A stretch of DNA of 46,615 bases from Chitinophagales bacterium (GTDB lineage: Bacteria; Bacteroidota; Bacteroidia; Chitinophagales; S012-47): NCBI GenBank assembly GCA_015487695.1, contig WFPF01000121.1:1-46615 (forward strand). The letters are read 5' to 3'. The notes beneath the pieces were generated by a model. It was not told where the DNA came from and did no database searches. It was given only the letters and a program-made list of their open reading frames with translations. Below, one piece after another: positions 33,881 through 42,800 of this stretch. A program made the position numbers and the translations under genes. Position 1 is the stretch's first letter. Each line of letters begins with the position of its first letter.

Positions 33881-36145
33881 ATGAACAATTCATATCGATT
33901 TCTTACTGCGCTTATCTTCCTCCTTCTCATTCCATACACCGGATTGCATGCACAGGAGCAGGTGAAGGTAAGCAGGACCTTCAGCATCGGTATGCAACGA
34001 CTGATTGATCAATCACAGCCCGGTGAGATGGTGGATGTACTCATCAAAGGAGATCCGGAGCAGATTATTTCATTTGTTTATTCGGTGGGCGGCCAGGTAA
34101 AATATATAGCCGGCCGCATCGTGGGAGCACGCATTCCGGCAGGAGGAGCCGAATCCAGCAGCAATTTTCGCGGAATTGAGAAAATTGACCCGGTCTATGG
34201 AAAAATTGTAACCCTGGACGAGCAGGTAGACATTAATAATAAGATTGCGGAAGTCAGAAATGGCAATTCTCCCCTCTCAAAAAAGTACAAAGGAAAAGGA
34301 GTCGTCATCGGATTTCTCGATACCGGTATTGATCTCGGACATCCCGACTTCTGGAAAAACGACAGCACAACAAGAATTCGATATGCCTGGGATCAGACCC
34401 TCACCAACGGTCCCCAGATACCTCCTCAGTTTGGATATGGCAACGAGTGCGACAGCAGCGATATCAATGCCGGCAACTGCCCTTTAAAAGACAATAACGG
34501 CCACGGTACGAAAGTAGCGGGTATTGCTGCCGGTGGAGGCCGCATCGACAGCAACATTACAGGTGTCGCTCCGGAAGCGGACATCATCGTGGTAAAAATC
34601 AACCTCAACGGTTCCTTTCTTACGAGTGTCGTGGACGGAATCAATTATATCTTCAAAAAAGCCGATGAACTGGGCAAGCCGGTGGTCATCAACACATCTG
34701 TCGGTACCTATTTCGGATCGCATGACGGCAGCGACCTGGCTACCGAAGCCATTGAATATATGGTCAATGAGAAACCCGGCCGGGCCATTGTGGCCGCAGC
34801 CGGAAACGCAGGCAAATACAATATGCACCTGAGTTATCATGTGAATAAAGACACACAGTTTACCTGGTTTAAGTACAATCCGAAGCTCGGTCTTGTATAT
34901 TTTGAACTCTGGGCCGACACCGCTGACTTCAACCGGGTCAACTTTCGCCTCTCTGCCGAATCACCGGACAATTATGCCTGCTGCTACAAGCAAAAATCCT
35001 ATAATGTTCAGAAGGATTTCAATCTGAACCCCGGAATCGGGATCATGAAAGACAGTATCAAAACCCCGCACGGAAATTGCATCGGGATTGCCACCTTTTA
35101 TGTCGAGATTGTGGACGGACGCTATGTGTTGGATGTGGTTATCCGCCCGGACAGCACTAATTATCTTTTCAATTTTTCCACGTTTGGGAAAGGTAAATTT
35201 GACCTATGGAGCCACCCTGTGCTGACGGGGACCAGTGAAATGGTAAGCGATGTACCCACGGTCACGGAATACCCGCCCATCGCATATTACCGCAAACCCG
35301 ACAACAAGAAAAGCATGGTCAGCAGCTGGGCCTGCTCTCCTTCCGTGCTCACGGTGGGTTCATATATCAACCGGAACAGCTACAAGTCCTACACCGGAGC
35401 CACCGTTTATCTCAACGGGGTTCAGGGAGATATGGAGCCGACAAGCAGTCTGGGCCCTACCCGTGACGGACGCATCAAGCCCGACCTGCTCACCAGCGGG
35501 CAAAATGTGTTGACCCCCCTCGCACTCTGGGAAAGAAACAGTTACCTGAACGGGAACCCCGACAAACTGACTGAAAGCGGATGGCATACCCGATTTGGAG
35601 GCACCTCTGCCGCGGCACCCATCGGAGCCGGAGCTGTAGCCCTCTTTTTCGAGAAATACCCCGAAGCCAGCGCTCAGGACGTAATTCATGTCTTTACGCA
35701 AACGGCCATTGCCGACAGTTTTACGGGCTCGGTACCCAACGACAAGGCCGGCTATGGTAAACTCGATCTCTTTGCCGCTATGTCTGCCGAAAGCGGCTGC
35801 ACCGATCCCGCGGCTCTCAACTACAACCCCGAGGCCCTCTTCAGTTACGGGCCCTGCATCTACGACAGCAGTTCCACCGGAATCGGCCCAGCAGCCGACA
35901 TCGAATCATTCCTTGTTTATCCCAATCCGGCTACCGATTTCATCGAGGCCGATATCCGTGCACTGCAGGGGAACGGAGTGATAAGCATCTACGGAATGGA
36001 CGGACGTCTCATTGTGCAGCAATATTTCAGCGTATCCGAACGAAAGCTTAATTTTGATACCGGCAACTGGCCCCGCGGAATGTACCTCCTTCGTATTGAA
36101 ACGGAGAGCGGACAACGCTACCAGTCGCGTGTAATCAAAATCTAA
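33881..36145 (+). CDS. Secreted S8 subtilisin-like protease with type IX secretion sorting domain
   Basis: 754 residues. Signal peptide about 1-24 (ends LHAQ). Inhibitor-like propeptide (about 25-120), then the S8 domain with Asp147 (GFLDTGIDLGHPDFW), His208 (NGHGTKVAGIA) and Ser576 (GGTSAAAPIGAGA). A large insert of about 200 residues sits between the His and Ser blocks. The end of the protein (about 665-754: VYPNPATDFIEADI...) is a type A sorting domain of the type IX secretion system. It is released or anchored outside the outer membrane, probably for protein degradation. The PyrR-like gene follows after 3 bases. Confidence 0.9.
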   Translation: MNNSYRFLTALIFLLLIPYTGLHAQEQVKVSRTFSIGMQRLIDQSQPGEMVDVLIKGDPEQIISFVYSVGGQVKYIAGRIVGARIPAGGAESSSNFRGIEKIDPVYGKIVTLDEQVDINNKIAEVRNGNSPLSKKYKGKGVVIGFLDTGIDLGHPDFWKNDSTTRIRYAWDQTLTNGPQIPPQFGYGNECDSSDINAGNCPLKDNNGHGTKVAGIAAGGGRIDSNITGVAPEADIIVVKINLNGSFLTSVVDGINYIFKKADELGKPVVINTSVGTYFGSHDGSDLATEAIEYMVNEKPGRAIVAAAGNAGKYNMHLSYHVNKDTQFTWFKYNPKLGLVYFELWADTADFNRVNFRLSAESPDNYACCYKQKSYNVQKDFNLNPGIGIMKDSIKTPHGNCIGIATFYVEIVDGRYVLDVVIRPDSTNYLFNFSTFGKGKFDLWSHPVLTGTSEMVSDVPTVTEYPPIAYYRKPDNKKSMVSSWACSPSVLTVGSYINRNSYKSYTGATVYLNGVQGDMEPTSSLGPTRDGRIKPDLLTSGQNVLTPLALWERNSYLNGNPDKLTESGWHTRFGGTSAAAPIGAGAVALFFEKYPEASAQDVIHVFTQTAIADSFTGSVPNDKAGYGKLDLFAAMSAESGCTDPAALNYNPEALFSYGPCIYDSSSTGIGPAADIESFLVYPNPATDFIEADIRALQGNGVISIYGMDGRLIVQQYFSVSERKLNFDTGNWPRGMYLLRIETESGQRYQSRVIKI

Positions 36146-36148
36146 GAC

Positions 36149-36655
36149 ATGCCTGTAAAGCATTCCATTATCATGACGCCTCAAAAGTTTGCACAAAAGC
36201 TTGAGCGAATGGCGTTTGAGATTTACGAAGACAACTATGACGAAGAGGGTATCCTCATCTCCGGCATCAATTCAAAGGGATATTTTATGGCCCGGCAGCT
36301 GGCCGGCCGCCTGCGGGCCATCAGTCCGCTCGAAATAGCACTTTGCAATGTTCGTCTCGACCCTTCCGATCCCATTTCGGGTCCCGTCACCGTAGACCTC
36401 CCCTATGATATCACCGGAAAAACCGTCATGGTGGTAGATGATGTGGCCAATACGGGCCGAACACTTATGTATGCGTTGAAACCTTTTTTAAAATTCACAC
36501 CCAAAAAGATTAACCTGGCCGTGCTGGTAGACCGCGAACATAAACGATATCCGGTTTCCTGCGACTATGTCGGGCTTTCTCTCTCTACCACTTTCCACGA
36601 ACACGTGGAAGTAAAAATCAGCGATGATCAATTTGAATATGTGGCACTGATATAG
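36149..36655 (+). CDS. PyrR-like phosphoribosyltransferase
   Basis: 168 residues. Type I PRTase fold with the PRPP loop VMVVDDVANTGRTL at about 94-107 and a catalytic-site pattern similar to PyrR (LVDREHKRYPVSCDYVG). PyrR proteins act as uracil phosphoribosyltransferases and as attenuators of the pyr operon, but no pyr gene or attenuator is in this window, so I leave the symbol empty. An internal start at 36173 (MTPQKF) is possible. A broader purine/uracil PRTase role is an alternative. Confidence 0.75.
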   Translation: MPVKHSIIMTPQKFAQKLERMAFEIYEDNYDEEGILISGINSKGYFMARQLAGRLRAISPLEIALCNVRLDPSDPISGPVTVDLPYDITGKTVMVVDDVANTGRTLMYALKPFLKFTPKKINLAVLVDREHKRYPVSCDYVGLSLSTTFHEHVEVKISDDQFEYVALI

Positions 36656-37005
36656 CTTAAGCCAGATATAAGCTCTTCCTCACTATACTTTGAGTAGAGA
36701 AACCCGTTTGCAAAGCACGTCCTCATTCAGAATAATAAGAAACTCTATCCGGCCGATGGGCGTGTTTTAATTCCTTTGATATAATCCGGTTCTACCGATT
36801 TCTGACTATAATCATGTCCGAATTGTTAGGGGGCTAAGACAACGTGAAGAGCAGGTTCCTGACTATAAGCGCAGGAGTCTTTAATGCAGATGGGGCTCAT
36901 GGTGGTCTCACTCTACTAATAATGCCCAAATCTCACAATACAAGAATTTAATTCGGGTATGATAATCATAATTTTCCTCCAGCCAAAGCGGCTATGCTCA
37001 GAATA
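36656..37005. other. 350-base intergenic region with two copies of TGACTATAA
   Basis: The convergent gap between the PyrR-like gene and the permease gene holds no convincing gene. TGACTATAA is present at 36803-36811 and 36860-36868. A short frame on the minus strand (MSPICIKDSCAYSQEPALHV..., 24 codons, then stop) continues in frame after the stop as QFGHDYSQKSVEPDYI, which could be a decayed gene. No stable terminator with T run was seen. Confidence 0.4.
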
Positions 37006-38055
37006 TCATGCCGCGAGTCTTACCCTGGGGTCAAGAAGCCCGTATATCAGATCAACAGCTATGTTGATCAGAACAAAGAATAAGGCACCAAGTAGAACAG
37101 CTCCCATCATCAACGGGAAATCATAGCTTTCCACTGCCTGCACCGTCAGGAAACCAAGACCCTTGTAATTGAATATCACCTCTACGAAGTAGGCACCTGC
37201 CAGCAGGGAAGCAAACCAGCCCGAAATGCTTGTAACCACGGGATTGAGTGCATTGCGAAGGGCGTGCTTCATCACGGTACGAAACGGAGAGAGCCCCTTG
37301 GCACGGGCCGTGCGAATGTAATCGGCACTGAGCACCTCGAGCATGGCCGAACGCGTAAGCTGGGTCAGGACGGCAATGGGCCGGATGCCCAGAGCTACAG
37401 ACGGCAGGATGAGATTTTTCAGCTGCAGCTGACCCTGCAGATCGTAGAGGCTGCCGGTCATATTGAGATGTGTATACTCCCGCAGGAGATAACCAAAGAC
37501 AAATGAGAACACAATGGCCGAAAAATAGGAAGGTACGGATACTCCGATGGCAGAAATGCTCACGAGTGCCTGGTCGGGCCATTTCCCCTTATTCAAAGCT
37601 GCAATGACCCCCATGGCCACTCCGAACAACACAGCCAGCAGGAGGGCAAGAAAAGCCAGCACAGCCGTGCGTATCAGAGCAGCAAAAATAACGGGTGCCA
37701 CCTTCCGGTCGCTCTGAAAAGAACGCCCCAGGTAGGGTGCTTTTACGGCCAAAACACGATTGCCGGGCAAGTTCAGGATTTCGTGAAACTGAAGTTCATC
37801 TTTCCGCTCGCTGTGGCGGGCATAGACCCAGACAGGCGAAAGGTCGCCCGTGTAGCGAATCAGGCGCTGATGCCAGGGAAGATCCAGCCCGAGTTTTTTC
37901 GTAACGGCTTCCCGTGAGGCCTGATCGGCACGCTGGCCCAATGTCAGCTGAGCGGGGTCGACATGAATGAGCAAGAAGATGCTAAAGATGAGAATCACCA
38001 CACCGAGCAGGACAAAGAATCCTGCAAGAAGCCTTTTGAGCAGAAAGCGCAGCAT
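37006..38055 (-). CDS. Peptide-type ABC transporter permease (DppB/OppB family)
   Basis: 349 residues with about six membrane helices. The N-terminal helix MLRFLLKRLLAGFFVLLGVV is typical of OppB/DppB. The cytoplasmic EAA loop SADYIRTARAKGLSP at about 240-255, which contacts the ATPase, is clear, as is the C-terminal DLIYGLLDPRVRL. The insert at about 50-110 enlarges the first periplasmic loop. It would pair with a DppC-like permease, ATPases and a binding protein, none of which is nearby. Start ATG at 38055, one base past the DoxX stop. Confidence 0.85.
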   Translation of the reverse strand: MLRFLLKRLLAGFFVLLGVVILIFSIFLLIHVDPAQLTLGQRADQASREAVTKKLGLDLPWHQRLIRYTGDLSPVWVYARHSERKDELQFHEILNLPGNRVLAVKAPYLGRSFQSDRKVAPVIFAALIRTAVLAFLALLLAVLFGVAMGVIAALNKGKWPDQALVSISAIGVSVPSYFSAIVFSFVFGYLLREYTHLNMTGSLYDLQGQLQLKNLILPSVALGIRPIAVLTQLTRSAMLEVLSADYIRTARAKGLSPFRTVMKHALRNALNPVVTSISGWFASLLAGAYFVEVIFNYKGLGFLTVQAVESYDFPLMMGAVLLGALFFVLINIAVDLIYGLLDPRVRLAA

Positions 38056-38056
38056 G

Positions 38057-39196
38057 CTAGTCCATGTATTTTTTCTTTGCTTTTTCGAAGTCGGGCAGGT
38101 CGCGCCAATGCCACTTCTTCACAATTTTACAGCCCTTCCAGAGAATGAGCCCCGGATTGGACCGGATCATGGTTTTCAGCTCCGTCTCGTCAGAAAGCAG
38201 AAAAGGAAAGGCCAGCTGATGCTCGAAACGGAAATCTTCGATCATGTGCATGGGCGAAGCCGAAACCCCGTAAAACGGAATGCCGGCCTTCTCGGCATCT
38301 GCAGCCAGTTCGCTCAGTTTATCCAGGCGTGATGTTTTTGTCTTTTCAAGATCATACATGACGGCCATGAACTTATAGCCCTCATCGGCCAGAAAACTTT
38401 CGGTCAGGTCGTTGCCGTCCGCATCCGAGAGCAGAAAATTCTGCACCACGGCCGCCTTGCCCTTCTTCAGCACCCGGGTCTCACTTTTCACAAATTCCCA
38501 CTCCTCCTTGTAATTCTCCGGAAAGGCTTTGAAAGATTTCTCCTCCCCGCTTTTTTTGTTCTTCAGGATATAGCTAAACTCCAGCTCATCCGGAATCTCT
38601 TCACGGAGTGCACAGATGTCATTTCCTTCGGCATAGGGCCTGAAATCGATATACGGCAAGTGATGATAGGCATTGAGTGTGAATATGACGGTCAGCAGCA
38701 CCCCTGCTCCCAGGGCCATATCGGAATTTCTTTTCTTTTTGAAGGCGGGACGGATATACTGCCTGCCGAAGAAGATAATCAGGACCATGGTGGTCAGTAT
38801 CAGGTCCTTGTAAAAGGATTGCATGGTCGAAAGCGGGATGGCATCGCCAAAACAGCCGCACTCGGTGATCTGCCCCGTAATGGCGGCAAAGCCCGTGAGA
38901 AAAGTGAAAAAGATCATCATCAGCAGCAAAACCCACGAGACGATGCGGGTGTAAGCCCCCAGGAGGAGGGCAATGCCCAGTACAACTTCCACAATACAAA
39001 TCATAATGCTCATTTCGAGCACCAGCCCATGCCAAAAGGGAGAATCGAAGATATTCAGCACCGGGTATTGGCCGAAAACGTCAAAAAACTCCTGGAGTTT
39101 ATAGGCAAAACCAAGCGGGTCGTTGGCTTTGATGAGCCCCGAAAAAATAAAAAGCACACCTACAAAATAGCGGCTAATCGTGGTCAGTAGCTTCAT
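38057..39196 (-). CDS. DoxX-like BT_3928-type membrane protein with thioredoxin-like C-terminal part
   Basis: 379 residues. The N-terminal DoxX-like membrane region (about 1-160, four helices, FSGLIKANDPLGFAYKLQEF and CGCFGDAIPLS) is typical of the BT_3928 family. The C-terminal about 200 residues contain a thioredoxin/peroxiredoxin-like pattern (FMAVMYDLEK, IPFYGVSASP, LILWKGCKIVKKWHW) but no CXXC. The family often sits beside DUF1599 and tpiA; here tpiA is absent and the ABC permease takes its place. Overlaps DUF1599 by 23 bases. Confidence 0.8.
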   Translation of the reverse strand: MKLLTTISRYFVGVLFIFSGLIKANDPLGFAYKLQEFFDVFGQYPVLNIFDSPFWHGLVLEMSIMICIVEVVLGIALLLGAYTRIVSWVLLLMMIFFTFLTGFAAITGQITECGCFGDAIPLSTMQSFYKDLILTTMVLIIFFGRQYIRPAFKKKRNSDMALGAGVLLTVIFTLNAYHHLPYIDFRPYAEGNDICALREEIPDELEFSYILKNKKSGEEKSFKAFPENYKEEWEFVKSETRVLKKGKAAVVQNFLLSDADGNDLTESFLADEGYKFMAVMYDLEKTKTSRLDKLSELAADAEKAGIPFYGVSASPMHMIEDFRFEHQLAFPFLLSDETELKTMIRSNPGLILWKGCKIVKKWHWRDLPDFEKAKKKYMD

Positions 39197-39749
39197 GATT
39201 TTCTTCCAGTTTTATAAGCGCAAAAATAGCGTAGTTGATAATGTCGTAATAGTTGGCATCCACTCCTTCGCTGACGAGGGTTTGTCCCGCATTGTCCTCT
39301 ATCTGCTTGATTCGCAGGAGTTTCATCAATATCAGATCGGTAAAGGAACTGATGCGCATATCGCGCCAGGCTTCGCCATAATCATGATTTTTATTTTGCA
39401 TGAGGCGATAGGCTTCCTCTATTTTTTCATTGTAGAGGCGCATGAGCTCGTCATCTTCCATTCCGCTTTCCTCTCCGCTCCCCAGTTCGAGCTGGATGAG
39501 GGCCATAATGCTGTAGTTTACGATGCCGATAAATTCGGATTCAATTCCATCGGCTACTTTTTGCGTTTTCTTCTCCTCGATGGTGCGGATGCGTGATGCT
39601 TTGATAAAAAGCTGATCGGTGAGGGAAGAAGTGCGGAGTATGCGCCAGGCAGAGCCATAATCCGAGTTTTTGGCCTGAAAGACCTTTCTGCATTTATCCG
39701 CAGCTCTTTTGTACTGCGCTGCGGTTTTGTTTTTCGTTAAATTTGACAT
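39174..39749 (-). CDS. DUF1599 protein (two repeats)
   Basis: 191 residues from the ATG at 39749; a TTG at 39755 is also possible. Two copies of the unit KNSDYGSAWRILRTSSLTDQ and KNHDYGEAWRDMRISSFTD define DUF1599. The fold probably resembles the all-alpha NTP pyrophosphatase or dUTPase-related bundles, inferred from family notes and the charged D-Y-G-x-A-W motif. Forms an operon with the DoxX protein. On the opposite strand, the folP promoter box lies within its first codons. Confidence 0.82.
   Translation of the reverse strand: MSNLTKNKTAAQYKRAADKCRKVFQAKNSDYGSAWRILRTSSLTDQLFIKASRIRTIEEKKTQKVADGIESEFIGIVNYSIMALIQLELGSGEESGMEDDELMRLYNEKIEEAYRLMQNKNHDYGEAWRDMRISSFTDLILMKLLRIKQIEDNAGQTLVSEGVDANYYDIINYAIFALIKLEENHEATDHD
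39738..39745 (+). promoter_or_regulatory. -7 promoter box TAAATTTG for folP-cdaA
   Basis: A perfect TAnnTTTG ends ten bases before the folP ATG at 39756. It lies inside the beginning of the divergent DUF1599 gene. No clear -33 element. Confidence 0.5.
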
Positions 39750-39755
39750 TCTCAA

Positions 39756-40634
39756 ATGGCAGCATTAATGATTGAAAAAAGTCCTCCGGCCGCACAGCTC
39801 CTTCAGGTAAAAGGACGTCTGCTCGACCTTTCCGTTCCGAAAGTAATGGGCATTATTAATGTTACGCCCGATTCCTTCTACAGTGCAAGCAAATATAAAG
39901 AAGAAAAGGCGGTGCTTGATGCCGTTGGGCAAATGTTAACAGATGGGGCTGACATTATCGATGTCGGGGGAATGTCGTCACGGCCGGGGGCTGCGCTTAT
40001 TGACGAAGAAGAAGAGCTGAGGCGCAGTATTCCTGCCATAAAGGCGATTGTTCGGGAATATCCGCAAGCTGTCATATCTATTGATACGGTGCGGGCCCGC
40101 GTGGCCCGCGAGGCTGTTGAAAATGGTGCCGCCATGATCAACGACATCTCGGCCGGCCTTCTCGATCCGGCCATGTACGAAACCCTCGCCCGGCTCAATG
40201 TACCCTACATTCTCATGCACATGAAAGGGCGTCCGGAAAACATGCAAAAAGAACCGGAATATGAAGATGTCGTCAGGGAAGTGCTTGACTTTTTCATAGC
40301 GCGTACGGGCCCGCTGATAGAGCTTGGAGTTCATGACATTATCCTCGACCCGGGTTTCGGTTTTGGAAAAAGCGTAGATCACAATTATCAACTGCTCAAT
40401 CATCTTGATCTATTTCAAAAAATCATGGGATATCCCCTGCTGGCCGGTCTCTCGCGCAAGTCGATGATTAACCGGGTGCTGGGCACACGTCCCGAAGAAG
40501 CACTCAATGGCACTACCGCGTTGCACATGGCAGCCCTGCTCAACGGAGCCTCCATTTTGAGGGTACACGATGTGAAAGAGGCCGTTGAAACCGTTAAATT
40601 GTACCTCAAATTGAAAGAAAACAAAGCAAAATGA
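39756..40634 (+). CDS. folP: Dihydropteroate synthase
   Basis: 292 residues. It makes dihydropteroate from 7,8-dihydropterin pyrophosphate and p-aminobenzoate, the sulfonamide target. Seen: MGIINVTPDSFYSASKY near 32-48, ADIIDVGGMSSRPGA, ILDPGFGFGKSVDHNYQLL and the final TTALHMAALL...RVHDVKE. Length is typical. Overlaps cdaA by four bases (ATGA). Confidence 0.95.
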   Translation: MAALMIEKSPPAAQLLQVKGRLLDLSVPKVMGIINVTPDSFYSASKYKEEKAVLDAVGQMLTDGADIIDVGGMSSRPGAALIDEEEELRRSIPAIKAIVREYPQAVISIDTVRARVAREAVENGAAMINDISAGLLDPAMYETLARLNVPYILMHMKGRPENMQKEPEYEDVVREVLDFFIARTGPLIELGVHDIILDPGFGFGKSVDHNYQLLNHLDLFQKIMGYPLLAGLSRKSMINRVLGTRPEEALNGTTALHMAALLNGASILRVHDVKEAVETVKLYLKLKENKAK

Positions 40635-41443
40635 TCGGAGCTTTCCAAATAGGGTTCCTCGAAATACGCCTGCTCGACCTTATCGATATACTGATGGTTG
40701 GTGCGCTTATTTACCAGCTCTATCGCCTGGTATGGGGGAGCCTGGCCTTCAATATCTTCCTCGGTTTGCTCATCGTCTATCTCGTAACCATTGTCGTTCG
40801 TGCACTCAATATGGAATTGCTTTCGGGCATTCTCGGACAGTTTATCAATGTCGGGGTCATAGCGGTGCTTATCGTGTTTCAACCGGAAGTAAGGAGGTTT
40901 TTGCTCTATATCGGCCGCAGCAGCCGTTTCAGCCGCGAGTCGATATGGAATAAGCTCAGCATACGCAAGTGGCGCCTTTCCACCGAAAAGGAGATAGAGA
41001 TCAATGCCATCATCAAAGCCGTTGACAAGCTTTCGCGCACCAATACCGGTGCCCTGATTGTCATTGCCATAACCAGCAAACTGCAGTTTATTGCCAATAC
41101 GGGTGTTATCCTCAATGCCCGAATCAGCAGTACGCTGCTCGAAAGCATTTTTTACAAAAACAATCCGCTTCATGACGGAGCCGTGATCATTGCCGAAAAT
41201 AAGATTCTGGCTGCCAAGTGTATTCTTCCCGTATCCGAGAATCCCGACCTCCCCTCCCACCTCGGCATGCGCCACCGGGCTGCGGTTGGCATTACCGAAC
41301 ACAGCGATGCCCTTTCGATCGTGGTTTCCGAAGAGCGGGGACAAATCAGCTATGCCTACCAGGGGCAGCTCTATCTGAATATCGACACGGATCTGCTCAA
41401 GGAAACCCTGCTGAAAGCACTGCTCGAAGCGCTGGAAGATTAA
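40631..41443 (+). CDS. cdaA: Diadenylate cyclase CdaA
   Basis: 270 residues. Membrane-anchored c-di-AMP synthase (also named DacA). Three N-terminal helices (about 15-90) precede the DAC domain. Active site: DGA beginning with Asp182 (NPLHDGAVIIAE) and RHR at 214-216 (LGMRHRAAVGITE). c-di-AMP controls cell-wall and ion homeostasis. The start overlaps folP by four bases, so it is coupled to folP; this pairing is known in Bacteroidota. A terminator follows at 41461. Confidence 0.95.
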   Translation: MIGAFQIGFLEIRLLDLIDILMVGALIYQLYRLVWGSLAFNIFLGLLIVYLVTIVVRALNMELLSGILGQFINVGVIAVLIVFQPEVRRFLLYIGRSSRFSRESIWNKLSIRKWRLSTEKEIEINAIIKAVDKLSRTNTGALIVIAITSKLQFIANTGVILNARISSTLLESIFYKNNPLHDGAVIIAENKILAAKCILPVSENPDLPSHLGMRHRAAVGITEHSDALSIVVSEERGQISYAYQGQLYLNIDTDLLKETLLKALLEALED

Positions 41444-41460
41444 AATAAGTCCAAAGAAAA

Positions 41461-41483
41461 AAGCCACCCGCGAAGGGTGGCTT
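41461..41483 (+). terminator. Terminator after cdaA
   Basis: AAGCCACCC (41461-41469) pairs perfectly with GGGTGGCTT (41475-41483) around GCGAA, followed by a short pyrimidine run. It ends folP-cdaA 17 bases after the stop codon. Confidence 0.8.
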
Positions 41484-41727
41484 TCTCATTAAGGGAGTGC
41501 AAGCTGTATCGTGTGCGTGCACAAGGTATTAACGAAGCTTTCGCTATAAAAGTGCGCTCCGACTTTCAAAAAAAAGCCGCCAGGGTTCTGCACTTACCCA
41601 CCCTCTTCACACCAAGGGCCATCTTATCTGATTTTCAATTAGTTAAGATTGTTCCGGGCAGCCATGCCGGGATCATATCAGCCCCGGACTTTTAATCTGA
41701 TTCGTCTTATTTTTACATTAAAAAGAC

Positions 41728-42702
41728 ATGAGCAAAGGACCGGTTTCCCAATACATCGAAAAACACTTTCTTCATTTCAATGCAGCGGCCCTGACAGATG
41801 CCGCCAAAGGCTACGAGCGGCACCTGGAGCGAGGCGGAAAAATGATGATCACCCTGGCAGGTGCCATGAGCACGGCCGAGCTGGGCAAATCGCTGGCAGA
41901 GATGATCCGGCAGGACAAAGTGCATATTATCAGTTGTACCGGTGCGAACCTTGAAGAAGATGTTTTCAACCTCGTGGCACACGATTTTTATAAAAGAATA
42001 CCCCAATACCGCGATTTGACACCTGAGGACGAATGGAAACTGCTGGAGCAGAAGTACAACCGCGTAACCGATACCTGCATCCCCGAAGAAGAAGCCATGC
42101 GCAGAATTGAAGACAAGATGCTGCAACTCTGGGCCGAAGCGCGTGACAGCAGCAGGCGCTATTTCCCGCATGAATTCTTTTACCGGCTGCTTCGCGATGG
42201 ACGGCTGGAAAGCGAATACCAGATAGACCCGAAAGACAGTTGGCTGCTGGCTGCCATGGAAAAAAACCTGCCCATTGTGGTGCCGGGATGGGAAGACAGC
42301 ACCCTCGGAAACATATTTGCCGCGCACTGCATCCGGGGCTCATTTGAGCCCACCCTCGTAAAAACGGGTATCGAATACATGGCCTGGCTGGCCGACTGGT
42401 ATATGAAAAACTCGGATGGAGCCGGCATCGGCTTCTTCCAGATCGGAGGCGGCATAGCGGGCGATTTCCCGATTTGCGTGGTTCCTATGCTCTATCAGGA
42501 CCTGCAAAAAGAGGAGGTGCCCTTCTGGGCCTATTTTGCCCAGATATCCGACAGCACCACCAGCTACGGCTCCTATTCGGGGGCTGTTCCCAATGAAAAA
42601 ATCACCTGGGGCAAACTGAGTGTCGATGCACCGAAATACATCATCGAGTCGGATGCCACCATTGTCGCCCCGCTGATTTTTGCCTGGGTGCTGGGCTGGT
42701 AA
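41728..42702 (+). CDS. Deoxyhypusine synthase-family protein (homospermidine synthase-like)
   Basis: 324 residues. The NAD-dependent aminobutyl-transfer family. The catalytic lysine corresponds to K296 in TWGKLSVDAP. The region ITLAGAMSTAELGKS, the metal-free NAD site (SCTGANLEED) and the C-terminal block DATIVAPLIFAWVLG agree with deoxyhypusine synthase. Bacteria lack eIF5A, so bacterial members generally make homospermidine from putrescine and spermidine or have an unknown protein target. The gene stands alone after a 284-base gap. Confidence 0.83.
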   Translation: MSKGPVSQYIEKHFLHFNAAALTDAAKGYERHLERGGKMMITLAGAMSTAELGKSLAEMIRQDKVHIISCTGANLEEDVFNLVAHDFYKRIPQYRDLTPEDEWKLLEQKYNRVTDTCIPEEEAMRRIEDKMLQLWAEARDSSRRYFPHEFFYRLLRDGRLESEYQIDPKDSWLLAAMEKNLPIVVPGWEDSTLGNIFAAHCIRGSFEPTLVKTGIEYMAWLADWYMKNSDGAGIGFFQIGGGIAGDFPICVVPMLYQDLQKEEVPFWAYFAQISDSTTSYGSYSGAVPNEKITWGKLSVDAPKYIIESDATIVAPLIFAWVLGW

Positions 42703-42766
42703 ATACTCCGGAAAAGAGTGACTACAATCATCCGCTTATACCGAACTTTTGCGCTGCTTCCGGGTA

Positions 42767-42795
42767 TTGTCATCAATGATAGTGAGGAAAATTTG
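42767..42795 (+). promoter_or_regulatory. Promoter of the PCMT/esterase fusion gene
   Basis: TTG at 42767-42769 and AAAATTTG at 42788-42795 (7/8 to TAnnTTTG) are 18 bases apart. The box ends five bases before the ATG at 42801, so the mRNA is probably nearly leaderless. Confidence 0.5.
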
Positions 42796-42800
42796 CAGTC

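Noticed and set aside
36800-36870. Integron attC-like site (GTTAGGG with AATT)
   Set aside because: The core does not fit GTTRRRY, no matching inverse core exists and no integrase or cassette is nearby.
41640-41727. Hairpin CCGGGCAGCCATGCCGGG as a riboswitch upstream of the deoxyhypusine synthase homologue
   Set aside because: The stem is short and does not match any known leader motif; it may just be a weak structure.
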